Source: Clostridiales bacterium
GTDB taxonomy: Bacteria > Bacillota > Clostridia > Lachnospirales > Lachnospiraceae
DNA: 45,913 bases
Assembly (NCBI GenBank): GCA_021204045.1
Contig: JAJQAA010000038.1
Span: forward strand, 1 to 45,913
Reading direction: 5' to 3'
Positions within the stretch are counted from its first letter, which is position 1. Each line of letters opens with the position of its first letter. Of this stretch, positions 35,239 through 42,422 are shown piece by piece. A program made the translations under genes and the position numbers. The notes under the pieces were generated by a model. It saw nothing but the letters and a program-made list of their open reading frames with translations. It was not told the DNA's origin and ran no database searches.

Positions 35239-35275
35239 GGGGACTGCCATCAGCAGTATTCAGACAGCAGTCCCC
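35239..35275 (-). promoter_or_regulatory. Stem-loop between dctP and dctQ
   Basis: Perfect 9-bp stem GGGGACTGC/GCAGTCCCC with a 19-base loop, beginning 26 bases after the dctP stop, with no T tract after it. Typical of intercistronic structures that give more solute receptor than permease (inference). Confidence 0.65.
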
Positions 35276-35300
35276 GACTTTCCTGTTTCCTTTTATGCAT

Positions 35301-36422
35301 TTATTGATAGGACTGAATCACTTCATAAAGATCCATATCCCAGGAATCCGCCTGTCCCTTGTCAAAATAGTACTGGAGTACTTCCTCGCGGTAAGCCCCG
35401 CGCTCCTCATCGGTCATATCATAAAACACAATACCGTACTCCTCGCTGATCTCCTTCATCTGGTTTTCAAGCTCAGACCAGCAACTGTCGGTAACATAGT
35501 CATATCCGACCGCGACCGCGTCTCGCATTACCTGCTGCAGCTTGGGTGTCATGGACTGCCATACATCCTCGTTGACAATAAACCAGTCTTCCAGATACAT
35601 GTGGTTTGTCAGCGTCACGCTCTTTGTCACCTCATACAGACCCATATCCAGCGTATTGCCGACCGGGTTTTCCTGAGCATCCACCATGCCGGTCTGCAGT
35701 GCCATATAAATATCCGCGCCAACTACAGGAACCGGATTTCCGCCCAGGGCCTCGCCCAGGAAAAGCCAGGAATCACTGTTTGGCATTCTCAGCGAAATAC
35801 CGGACATATCCGCACGGGTAAGGATCTTCTTATCCGTCGTCAGGTTGATGGTACGTCCGCCCTTGTTGCTCACACCGATCACACGGACATTGGTCTCCGC
35901 CGCAATCTCATCTGTCAGAGCCAGCCAGTCTTCGCTGTTGTAATAATTTTTCCAGTGATCAAAGCTGGAGAACAGATATGCTGACGCAAGCACGGTAAGC
36001 TTTGGCATATAGTCCGCCATATACGCCGCGGTCGTAGCACTTATCGCAAGTTCCCCGCTCATCACCGCCGGAATGATCTGATCCTGTGCAAAAAGCGAAT
36101 AGTTGTCATGCTTGTCTACTTTCACGGCTCCGTTTGTCGTCTCTTCAATGTACTGAACCGTCAGGAGCGCTCCCTGTCCGCTGGTACTTGCTTCCGTACA
36201 GGTCGTATCATACAACAGTGTCATCTCGGGATAAGAAATCTCCTCAGCTGCCGCCTCAGTAGTCTCTTCTGCCGCTTCCGTCGTCTCCTCAGCCGCCGTG
36301 GTTTCCGCTGCCGCCGCCGTCGTGGCCGCAGCTGTGGTCTGGGACTGTCCGGAACTGCTTCCGCAGCCTGCCAGCGCAACCGCGGTTGTCATCGCAAGAA
36401 ACGCAGAAAGTAACCTTTTCAT
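35301..36422 (-). CDS. dctP: TRAP transporter substrate-binding lipoprotein (DctP), second cassette
   Basis: 373 residues from ATG 36422 (AAGGAGGAAAATAG upstream). N-terminus MKRLLSAFLAMTTAVALAGC is a lipoprotein signal with LAGC lipobox, followed by a low-complexity Ala/Thr/Glu linker to about residue 65 (repeats of ETTEAAEE). The mature DctP domain shows TCTEASTSGQGALLTVQYIE, LTRADMSGISLRMPNSDSWL (carboxylate-binding Arg) and ALQTGMVDAQENPVGNT. It captures an organic or sugar acid outside the cell and passes it to DctQM. Confidence 0.94.
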   Translation of the reverse strand: MKRLLSAFLAMTTAVALAGCGSSSGQSQTTAAATTAAAAETTAAEETTEAAEETTEAAAEEISYPEMTLLYDTTCTEASTSGQGALLTVQYIEETTNGAVKVDKHDNYSLFAQDQIIPAVMSGELAISATTAAYMADYMPKLTVLASAYLFSSFDHWKNYYNSEDWLALTDEIAAETNVRVIGVSNKGGRTINLTTDKKILTRADMSGISLRMPNSDSWLFLGEALGGNPVPVVGADIYMALQTGMVDAQENPVGNTLDMGLYEVTKSVTLTNHMYLEDWFIVNEDVWQSMTPKLQQVMRDAVAVGYDYVTDSCWSELENQMKEISEEYGIVFYDMTDEERGAYREEVLQYYFDKGQADSWDMDLYEVIQSYQ

Positions 36423-36447
36423 AACTATTTTCCTCCTTTTTTGTTTT

Positions 36448-36476
36448 ATTCTAGCATTTTCATATTGATATGTCAA
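36448..36476 (-). promoter_or_regulatory. Promoter of the second TRAP operon
   Basis: Minus strand: TTGACA (36476-36471), 17-bp spacer, TAGAAT (36453-36448), some 25 bases before the dctP ATG: a strong consensus promoter. Confidence 0.7.
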
Positions 36477-36487
36477 CTGAAATATCA
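36466..36487. promoter_or_regulatory. Candidate GntR operator
   Basis: Inverted repeat TGATAT...ATATCA with a 10-base centre. It overlaps the -35 of the TRAP operon promoter, where a bound repressor would block transcription. Assignment to the adjacent GntR protein is an inference. Confidence 0.4.
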
Positions 36488-36577
36488 GTCAATGTTGCAA
36501 TTAGTATTATTTTATCAGAAAATCGATTATTTTTTTGTTTAAAATACCCCATCCGCATCTTCCGGGGAATTTTTTTC

Positions 36578-36606
36578 TTGACACAAATTTCAATTGCATT
36601 TATTCT
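36578..36606 (+). promoter_or_regulatory. Promoter of the gntR gene
   Basis: TTGACA (36578-36583), 17-bp spacer, TATTCT (36601-36606); the ATG lies 41 bases downstream. A second TTGACA at 36626 is probably incidental. Confidence 0.65.
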
Positions 36607-36647
36607 TAACGTAATGATCGAATAATTGACACAAAGGGGAATTCTTC

Positions 36648-37298
36648 ATGCGGGACCAGATGACAGCCACCGGAAAAGAAAATCTGACGCAAAAAATATA
36701 TGATGACCTGCTCAGACGATTTTTGAATAATGAACTCCTGCCCGGCACGGTAATTGACCGCAAGGCTCTCGCGAAAGAATATAGCGTCAGTATGTCCCCC
36801 GTACGGGACGCTCTGCAGCGTCTGGCTCTGGAAGGCTTCGTGGAGACCCGTTCCCGGAGCATCACCATCGTCAAGGTAATCAAAAAAGAAGATATTTATG
36901 ATATGCTCACTGTGAGAGAAGCTCTGGAATCTCAGGTGACTCGCATGATCTGCGGCGAACGCATCCGCAGCGAATACGATGCCCTGATGATTCTGGCCAG
37001 ACAGGTCGACGAAGCGGACGCAATTATGGAATACTGGCGCAAGGACATTGCCTTTCACCGTCAGCTCGTCACGATGAGCGGCTGCAAACTGCTCATTACC
37101 ATGTACAACCAGATTATGAACATCGGCAACTTTTATCAGATCAACAATTTTTTCGTCAACCTTGATCCCGAGTCCCGTGACAGCCATATAACACTGCTTC
37201 AGCATCTGGCTTCCGACGACAAAGACGAATCCGAACTTGCCATACGCAATCATCTGAAAGCCGGGAAAATCGGATTTCCGCAGTATATCCGAAAGTAA
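36648..37298 (+). CDS. GntR-family transcriptional regulator (FadR/FCD type)
   Basis: 216 residues. N-terminal winged helix (residues 8-75): LTQKIYDDLLRRFLNNELLP, LAKEYSVSMSPVRDALQRLA and EGFVETRSRSITIV. The C-terminal all-helical FCD ligand domain (about 80-210) includes TVREALESQVTRMI and FHRQLVTMSG, the latter carrying residues that in relatives coordinate metal or ligand. It is divergent from the TRAP/aldolase operon, so it is very likely its local, substrate-responsive regulator. Ribosome site AAAGGGG lies upstream of the ATG. Confidence 0.92.
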   Translation: MRDQMTATGKENLTQKIYDDLLRRFLNNELLPGTVIDRKALAKEYSVSMSPVRDALQRLALEGFVETRSRSITIVKVIKKEDIYDMLTVREALESQVTRMICGERIRSEYDALMILARQVDEADAIMEYWRKDIAFHRQLVTMSGCKLLITMYNQIMNIGNFYQINNFFVNLDPESRDSHITLLQHLASDDKDESELAIRNHLKAGKIGFPQYIRK

Positions 37299-37348
37299 TT
37301 TCAATTTTTGGGGAGAAAACGGAAAACGGAACAAAACAACACTAAAAT

Positions 37349-37387
37349 AACGCCCATTGAGAAGCCAAAATCTTCCCAACAGGCGTT
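37349..37387 (-). terminator. Terminator of the sensory hydrogenase operon
   Basis: AACGCC-TGTTGGGAAG pairs with CTTCTCAA-TGGGCGTT (minus strand), followed by ATTTTAG. It lies ~30 bases after the group-B hydrogenase stop codon and is convergent to gntR. Confidence 0.6.
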
Positions 37388-37415
37388 ACTTGTTTCAACT
37401 TTTCAGACTTCAGAT

Positions 37416-38864
37416 CTATCGTCCCATCGCAACCCCATCCGCTCCGGCCATCTTCAGATTCTCATGAATCTTTCTGTCATCGGCCTGGCCGATCAGCAGA
37501 TCGCGCGCCTTCTTGGCCTCCAGCTCCGTCTTATGTTTGCTCGGACCGCCGACGCAGCCACCGACACAGGCCATGCCCTCGATGAAATCTTCCAGCAGGC
37601 GGCCCGCCTTCAGAAGCATCAGCGCTTTCTTGCACTCGGCCGCGCCGTTGCAGCGCAGGACATTCGGCGAGATATCCTCATCCATCTCCTTGAGACTCTG
37701 CAGTACCGCGTTCGTGACGCCTCCGGAGTTGCCGAAGCGCTTACCGTAAACGGAACTGCCCTGGCTGCTGTTTTCTTCCGGCTCCAGCTCAACGTCCTTT
37801 GCCCGCATCAGCGCGCGGATCTCGCCAAAGGTCAGCGCATAGTCCGCGTTGTTCTGAATATTCAGATCCAGAGCCTCGCTCTTTTTTGCGATACAGGGGC
37901 CGATAAAAACCGTGACCGTCTCCGGATCCTGCGCCTTCAGCATCCGGGAAACGCCGCACATCGGCGAAACCGTGGTTGATATATGGTCCGTCAGCGTCGG
38001 GAAGTGCTGCCGGATCAGGTTCACAAAAGCCGGGCAGCAGGAGGTCGTCAGCTTCTTTCCTTCTTTGTAGGCCTCGGCCCACTCTGCCGCTTCCGCCGCA
38101 GCCGTCATGTCGCCGCCCAGACCGACCTCGACCATATCGGCAAATCCCACTTTTTTCAGCGCCGTCCGCCAGCTGGCCATCGTGATATCCGTGCCGAACT
38201 GCCCTTCCGTCGCCGGAGCCACCATCGCCACCACGCGGCGACCCGCAAGAATCAGGTTAATCACATCGACAAGGAACGTCTTGGTGCCGATCGCGCCGAA
38301 CGGACAGCTGTGGATACAGGCGCCACACTGGATGCATTTCTTCTCATCGATCACGCAGAGACCGTTCTCGTCGTAGGTGATCGCGTCCGCCGGGCAGACC
38401 TTTTTGCAGGGCCGCTCCAGATGCGCGATCGCGCTGTAAGGGCAGGCCTGCGCGCATTTGCCGCATTCCCTGCATTTATTCGGATCAATATGGGCGCGGA
38501 AATCGCCCATCGAGATCGCCCCGAACGGGCAGGAATTCTGACAGGCCTTACCCATACATTTGCGGCAGTTATCCGTCACCAGATAGGAGGCGATCGGACA
38601 TTCCTCGCAGGCCGCGTTGATCACCTGCACCACATTCATCGAATCGTGTCCCGTCGGACAAAGTCCGCTGGCCAGGCGGACGCGCTGACGGATAATCTCC
38701 CGTTCCTTGTATATACAGCAGCGGAACTGCGCCTGCGGACCGGGAATCATCTTGTAGGGAATGTCGTCCTTCCCCTCCTCAAGCTTTCCTTCCCAGGCAA
38801 GCTTCGCCACCTCGTAGAGCACCTCGTGTTTGATTTTTAAAATGGTCGCGTCATTGGTTACCAT
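37416..38864 (-). CDS. [FeFe]-hydrogenase, monomeric ferredoxin-type (group B-like)
   Basis: 482 residues. An N-terminal region with Cys in SGLCPTGHD and ACEECP, then multiple [4Fe-4S] motifs (CRKCMGKACQNSCP at 100-113, CRECGKCAQACP at 131-142, CIQCGACIHSCP at 177-188; an extra PCKKVCP at 152-158), then the H-cluster domain with TSCCPAFVNLI (273-283), GPCIAKKSE (322-330) and EGMACVGGCVGGP near 440. L1 retains both Cys and L2 begins G rather than M, as I recall for group B enzymes. Function probably ferredoxin-linked H2 production or sensing. Start ATG 38864 overlaps a small ORF as ATGGTAA; GAGGAGGATGAG upstream. Confidence 0.92.
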   Translation of the reverse strand: MVTNDATILKIKHEVLYEVAKLAWEGKLEEGKDDIPYKMIPGPQAQFRCCIYKEREIIRQRVRLASGLCPTGHDSMNVVQVINAACEECPIASYLVTDNCRKCMGKACQNSCPFGAISMGDFRAHIDPNKCRECGKCAQACPYSAIAHLERPCKKVCPADAITYDENGLCVIDEKKCIQCGACIHSCPFGAIGTKTFLVDVINLILAGRRVVAMVAPATEGQFGTDITMASWRTALKKVGFADMVEVGLGGDMTAAAEAAEWAEAYKEGKKLTTSCCPAFVNLIRQHFPTLTDHISTTVSPMCGVSRMLKAQDPETVTVFIGPCIAKKSEALDLNIQNNADYALTFGEIRALMRAKDVELEPEENSSQGSSVYGKRFGNSGGVTNAVLQSLKEMDEDISPNVLRCNGAAECKKALMLLKAGRLLEDFIEGMACVGGCVGGPSKHKTELEAKKARDLLIGQADDRKIHENLKMAGADGVAMGR

Positions 38865-38971
38865 GACTGCTCATCCTCCTCATTCTCCTCTGCGCCAAAT
38901 GTCAGATACAGCCCCACATGATACAAACTCTTCCGGAACTGCCTCGTTCCGTCAATCTCTTCGTCAGTAAT
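38858..38971 (-). CDS. Possible 37-residue small protein between the phosphatase and hydrogenase genes
   Basis: An open frame fills the 99-base gap between the SpoIIE-like gene and the hydrogenase. Its end overlaps the hydrogenase start (ATGGTAA), and its beginning overlaps the phosphatase stop (ATTACTGA). The product would be an acidic peptide with RQFRKSLYHVGLYLTFG in the middle and EENEEDEQSW at the end. GGTGGAGG lies 8 bases before an ATT codon, the only codon in a plausible start position; an ATT start is rare, so either this is a real unusual start or the codon mutated from ATG. The sequence matches no protein I recognise. Confidence 0.45.
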   Translation of the reverse strand: MTDEEIDGTRQFRKSLYHVGLYLTFGAEENEEDEQSW

Positions 38972-40145
38972 AACTGACCTCCACCGGTTTTCCCATTTCC
39001 TCCACGGCGTGCTTTAACTGCTCCACCAGGTTCTGGCGGATTCCCAGATCAAACGGCAGTCCCGGATTCTGGTAGGCGCTGTTGATCGCCCTGCCCACAT
39101 ACAGATGCAGCTCCGTGCAGTCTTCAATCAACATCTTCGCCACCATGGACGCGCCGTTCGGTTTGTCCAGTTCCAGGAAAAACTCCTCAGACACCGTCTC
39201 ATTCTTCGCGTAACGCTTCAGCAGCTGGATGACGCGGTTGAGCGTCAACACGCCCTCCGTCACCAGCTCGATTCCGTCCATGTAGGCGATCGGCGGGATG
39301 TCCGGATCGACGTATTCCATGGAGACGTCGAGCGAACGCCCCAGCACCCGCGAGACGATCGTCGCGCTCGTCCCGCCGCAGACAATCCGCTTCGTCGTCT
39401 CATCCCCCGACATAAAACTGTCTACCATCGCTTCATCATCATCTGGTTTCTGTGCCGGTCCCGTCATCAGATGCACCGGCCGAGAATCGATGATCCGCAT
39501 GCAGGCCACCGTCGTATCATCCCCGGGGCGATACTGGTACAGCTCGTCGCAGGCCTGGCTGATCGCCGCCGCCAGACGCATGGCTGACACCGTCAGCGCA
39601 TATTGTTTCACCGCGTATTTCGCGATGTCCTCCCACAGCCAGCCGAAATTCAGCAGCTGTCCGACACCGGCGTGAATCGTCCCGTCGCTCATCAGAATCA
39701 GCGTGTCCCCCTTCTGCACACGAAAACGATATTCGTTCACACATTTGCCCTCGATCTCGCGGATGTTCTGCGGGATCGGCATCAGCTTTCCGCCGCGAAT
39801 GAAGATACAACCGGGATTGTCAAACTCCACCAGATAAGCCTCGCCGTTGTGAAACACCTGCAGAATGCTAAAGGTAGAATAAGCCACCTTGCGCACCTGG
39901 CAGACCGGCAGCGTCTCCACAATCGTCGAGACGCACTCCTCCAGGGTCGCGCCGTTCAAAAACATCGTGCCGAGGATCTTTGAAGTCAGCGTCGCGAGGA
40001 TATTCGCTTTCACGCCGCTTCCCATGCCGTCGGCGAGGATCAGAATATGCGAATCCTCCGTCTGCAGAATCTCGACCTTGTCGCCGCAGAGGATCTCAGA
40101 AAATTTGTTCAGGCTCTTGTAGGCGACGTCCACCGTCACTCCCAT
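38964..40145 (-). CDS. SpoIIE/PP2C-family protein phosphatase
   Basis: 393 residues. The N-terminal 230 residues form a SpoIIE-type PPM phosphatase: ILILADGMGSGVKANI (Asp-Gly metal site), DTLILMSDGTIHAG and RPGDDTTVACMRI. There is no membrane region and no obvious sensor domain. The C-terminal ~160 residues (GGTSATIVSRVLGRSLDVSM, then a helical part) are not recognised and may bind partners. Such phosphatases dephosphorylate serine on proteins modified by RsbW-like kinases; two such GHKL ATPases are encoded 10-13 kb away. It lies one base after the sensory hydrogenase stop and so is co-translated with it. Confidence 0.9.
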   Translation of the reverse strand: MGVTVDVAYKSLNKFSEILCGDKVEILQTEDSHILILADGMGSGVKANILATLTSKILGTMFLNGATLEECVSTIVETLPVCQVRKVAYSTFSILQVFHNGEAYLVEFDNPGCIFIRGGKLMPIPQNIREIEGKCVNEYRFRVQKGDTLILMSDGTIHAGVGQLLNFGWLWEDIAKYAVKQYALTVSAMRLAAAISQACDELYQYRPGDDTTVACMRIIDSRPVHLMTGPAQKPDDDEAMVDSFMSGDETTKRIVCGGTSATIVSRVLGRSLDVSMEYVDPDIPPIAYMDGIELVTEGVLTLNRVIQLLKRYAKNETVSEEFFLELDKPNGASMVAKMLIEDCTELHLYVGRAINSAYQNPGLPFDLGIRQNLVEQLKHAVEEMGKPVEVSYY

Positions 40146-41954
40146 TTATTTCCCTCCACCTTCGCCATCCTCAAGCAGGGTACGGCACAACGTCGTCAGC
40201 GTCGTCTTCGTCTCCGCCGTCGTCTCGCCGAGCAGACCGGCGATCTCCTGCGCCACCATCATCTGCTTGTGAATGACCTTCTGTGCCAGGTCAATGGTCT
40301 CCAGCTTCTTTTCGTAATCCTGGCGCGCCTGCTCCTCCTCCTTCGTGATATCAATGAAGGTCGCGAGCACCGCGTTTTCTTTTTCTATGTAAACGATATT
40401 CTGCAGCGTATCCAGATGGTAATCCGGATAGCTCACTTTCTTGCCGTGAATATTCTGGTGCGTGTCAAACACCCACTGCACGTCGGACGGGTCGATAAAC
40501 TCAAACAGATACATCTGCAGCGCTTCCGTGCGCGACTTCCCGAAATACCGGGCACCGGCCGCGGAATACTCAAGAATTTTCATCGTCTCATCCACAATCA
40601 GTACAATATTCGGCGATGTCTCAATGACCAGATTGGCAAAAGACTCCGATTTCTCGTACATGAACGGAATGCACATATTCAGCTCCGCTTTTTTCTGGAA
40701 AACGGCGATCGCCTTTTCGCGGCAGGTCGGATAACCGCAGGCGCCGCAGTTGAGCTCGTCCTCCGCCCGCACCTTCCCGGTCTTCGCCAGGATTTCCTGA
40801 ATCTGCCGCTGCGTCGGCACGCGGTCCTTCGGCGAATGATCGCTGAAGGTCTTCGCGAGCGTAAGCTTCACAAGCGCCGGTTCTGTCTCCTCTCTGGGCA
40901 CCGGCTCCCGCGCGACGCGTTCCTCCATATCCAGCTTGATCTTAAAACGCGAAAGCGGATTTTTCCCCGCGGCCGGGCCGTTGATACAGCCGCCGCTGCA
41001 CATGTCGATCTCAATAAAACAGCCGTAAATCTCGCCGCGCTGCAGACTCTCGCACAGCTCCATACACTCGCGCTCGCCATCCACATACAGCTTGCGGTAG
41101 CCGTCTGTCCGTCCGCGATCCGGCTTTTCATCACCTGACCAGCCTCCGCCTGTCTGTCCATTGCCTCTATGTTCCCCGTCCGTCCATCCGCCTCCGGCGA
41201 GCACCGAACTGATCACGCCGCTCGACACCGGATAGAGACGGTTCACGCGCGGATCGGCCTTTTCAAACGGCAGATCCTCACAATCCTCAATCAGGATATC
41301 CTCCTCAGACAGCCAGCGGTCGATGTCGTTGAAATTGAGCACCGCATCGATATAACCGGAATGACGCGCATCCTGCGCTTCTTTTTTCTTGGCAATGCAG
41401 GGTCCCAGGAAAACAACCTTGCAATCGCTCCCCAGCTCCTTTTTCAGAAGCATTCCGTGCGCGATCATCGGCGATACCACCGGCGCCATCCATGGCGTGA
41501 GATCCGGGTAATATTTCTCAATCAGATCGTTGGCACTCGGGCAGCAGGTCGTGATGATATTTTCCATCGTGCCTTCCGCGATCAGCCGGTTGTATTCTGC
41601 CGTAACCAGCGCTGCGCCCTCCGAGGTCTCGCGCACGTCCGCGAATCCGAGCTGCAGCAGCGCCGCGCGCACCTGCCCGATCGTATGGTATTTGAAAATG
41701 CCCATATAAGCGGGCGCAAGCGACAGGTATACCTTTTCCCCGCGCTCGATCATCCGCCGCACAAGATCAAGATCGCTGACCAGCGTCTTGGCTGACTGCG
41801 GACAAACCTGCATGCACTTGCCGCAGAGCACACAGTTGTCCGGCATAATCTCCGCGCGCCCGTCCTTCACCATGATCGCCTTGACCTCACAGTTGCGCAC
41901 GCACTTATAACAATGGCGGCAGCGGGTAGCCTTAAAATCGATAATCGGCATCAT
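40146..41954 (-). CDS. hydS: Sensory [FeFe]-hydrogenase with PAS domain (HydS-like, group C)
   Basis: 602 residues. Two [4Fe-4S] motifs (CRHCYKCVRNCE, CVLCGKCMQVCP; residues 12-51), H-cluster domain with ITTCCPSAN (134-142), LGPCIAKKKE (183-192) and DMCSGGCINGP (318-327), an Fe-S motif NCGACGYPTC...C (402-428), then a PAS domain (about 440-540) and a coiled coil (540-585). This is the layout of group C hydrogenases proposed as H2 sensors that transmit through PAS. Odd feature: a Gly/Asp-rich insertion at 252-288 absent from the usual sequence. The adjacent SpoIIE-like phosphatase is the probable output. Start ATG after GGGGAGG, two bases past the preceding gene. Confidence 0.92.
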   Translation of the reverse strand: MMPIIDFKATRCRHCYKCVRNCEVKAIMVKDGRAEIMPDNCVLCGKCMQVCPQSAKTLVSDLDLVRRMIERGEKVYLSLAPAYMGIFKYHTIGQVRAALLQLGFADVRETSEGAALVTAEYNRLIAEGTMENIITTCCPSANDLIEKYYPDLTPWMAPVVSPMIAHGMLLKKELGSDCKVVFLGPCIAKKKEAQDARHSGYIDAVLNFNDIDRWLSEEDILIEDCEDLPFEKADPRVNRLYPVSSGVISSVLAGGGWTDGEHRGNGQTGGGWSGDEKPDRGRTDGYRKLYVDGERECMELCESLQRGEIYGCFIEIDMCSGGCINGPAAGKNPLSRFKIKLDMEERVAREPVPREETEPALVKLTLAKTFSDHSPKDRVPTQRQIQEILAKTGKVRAEDELNCGACGYPTCREKAIAVFQKKAELNMCIPFMYEKSESFANLVIETSPNIVLIVDETMKILEYSAAGARYFGKSRTEALQMYLFEFIDPSDVQWVFDTHQNIHGKKVSYPDYHLDTLQNIVYIEKENAVLATFIDITKEEEQARQDYEKKLETIDLAQKVIHKQMMVAQEIAGLLGETTAETKTTLTTLCRTLLEDGEGGGK

Positions 41955-41956
41955 CG

Positions 41957-42196
41957 CTACAGCCTCCCCAGTATTTCCTTCTCAAAAAACGCGTCCACAT
42001 TTTCCGGCTGCACCGAAAAAAGTTCGCCGTCCACCGTGACGCAGACACCATTCTCGCAGTTGCCGCTGCAGAACGCGCCGTTTAAATCCACCTTCCCGGC
42101 GACCCCATACTGCCGCACCAGCCCCTGCAACCTCTCGATAATCTGTCGCGACCCCTTAAGATGGCAGGCGCTCCCAATACAAATACTAACCCTCAT
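41957..42196 (-). CDS. Small thioredoxin-like [2Fe-2S] ferredoxin (NuoE C-terminal type)
   Basis: 79 residues: MRVSICIGSACHLKG carries the first two Cys, and NGAFCSGNCENGVCV the second pair, as in NuoE C-terminal domains. It lacks the helical N-terminal part of NuoE. It probably feeds electrons to the sensory hydrogenase encoded two bases downstream. First gene of the operon ending at 37416. Confidence 0.85.
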   Translation of the reverse strand: MRVSICIGSACHLKGSRQIIERLQGLVRQYGVAGKVDLNGAFCSGNCENGVCVTVDGELFSVQPENVDAFFEKEILGRL

Positions 42197-42257
42197 GACT
42201 ACTCTCCTCCACGACCCGCATGCCCGATTAATGGGCGCAAGTGAATATTCTCATTTC

Positions 42258-42286
42258 ATTATCGCACACTGACATTATTTTATCAA
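42258..42286 (-). promoter_or_regulatory. Promoter of the sensory hydrogenase operon
   Basis: Minus strand: TTGATA (42286-42281), 17-bp spacer, GATAAT (42263-42258), about 60 bases before the first ATG. The -35/-10 quality resembles that of the DRTGG operon promoter at 27125-27153 (both have TTGATA). Confidence 0.6.
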
Positions 42287-42340
42287 TTGAAATTTTTGTA
42301 AATAAAAGGCCGGTAAAAAAGACGATAAATGGCAAATTGC

Positions 42341-42382
42341 AAAAAAAGCCACCCTGACGGAAAAATTCCCGCCAGGATGACC
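42341..42382 (-). terminator. Rho-independent terminator of the lipoprotein operon
   Basis: Minus strand: GGTCATCCTGGCGGG pairs with CCGTCAGGGTGGC (one bulge), followed by seven T. It lies ~40 bases after the lipoprotein stop codon. Confidence 0.75.
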
Positions 42383-42422
42383 AGAAAATCGCTCGCATTC
42401 CTTACCTTCCATCAGGCGACAG

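Noticed and set aside
40047-41138. 363-codon plus-strand frame opposite the sensory hydrogenase
   Set aside because: Low-complexity Arg/His-rich translation and complete overlap with a conserved gene.
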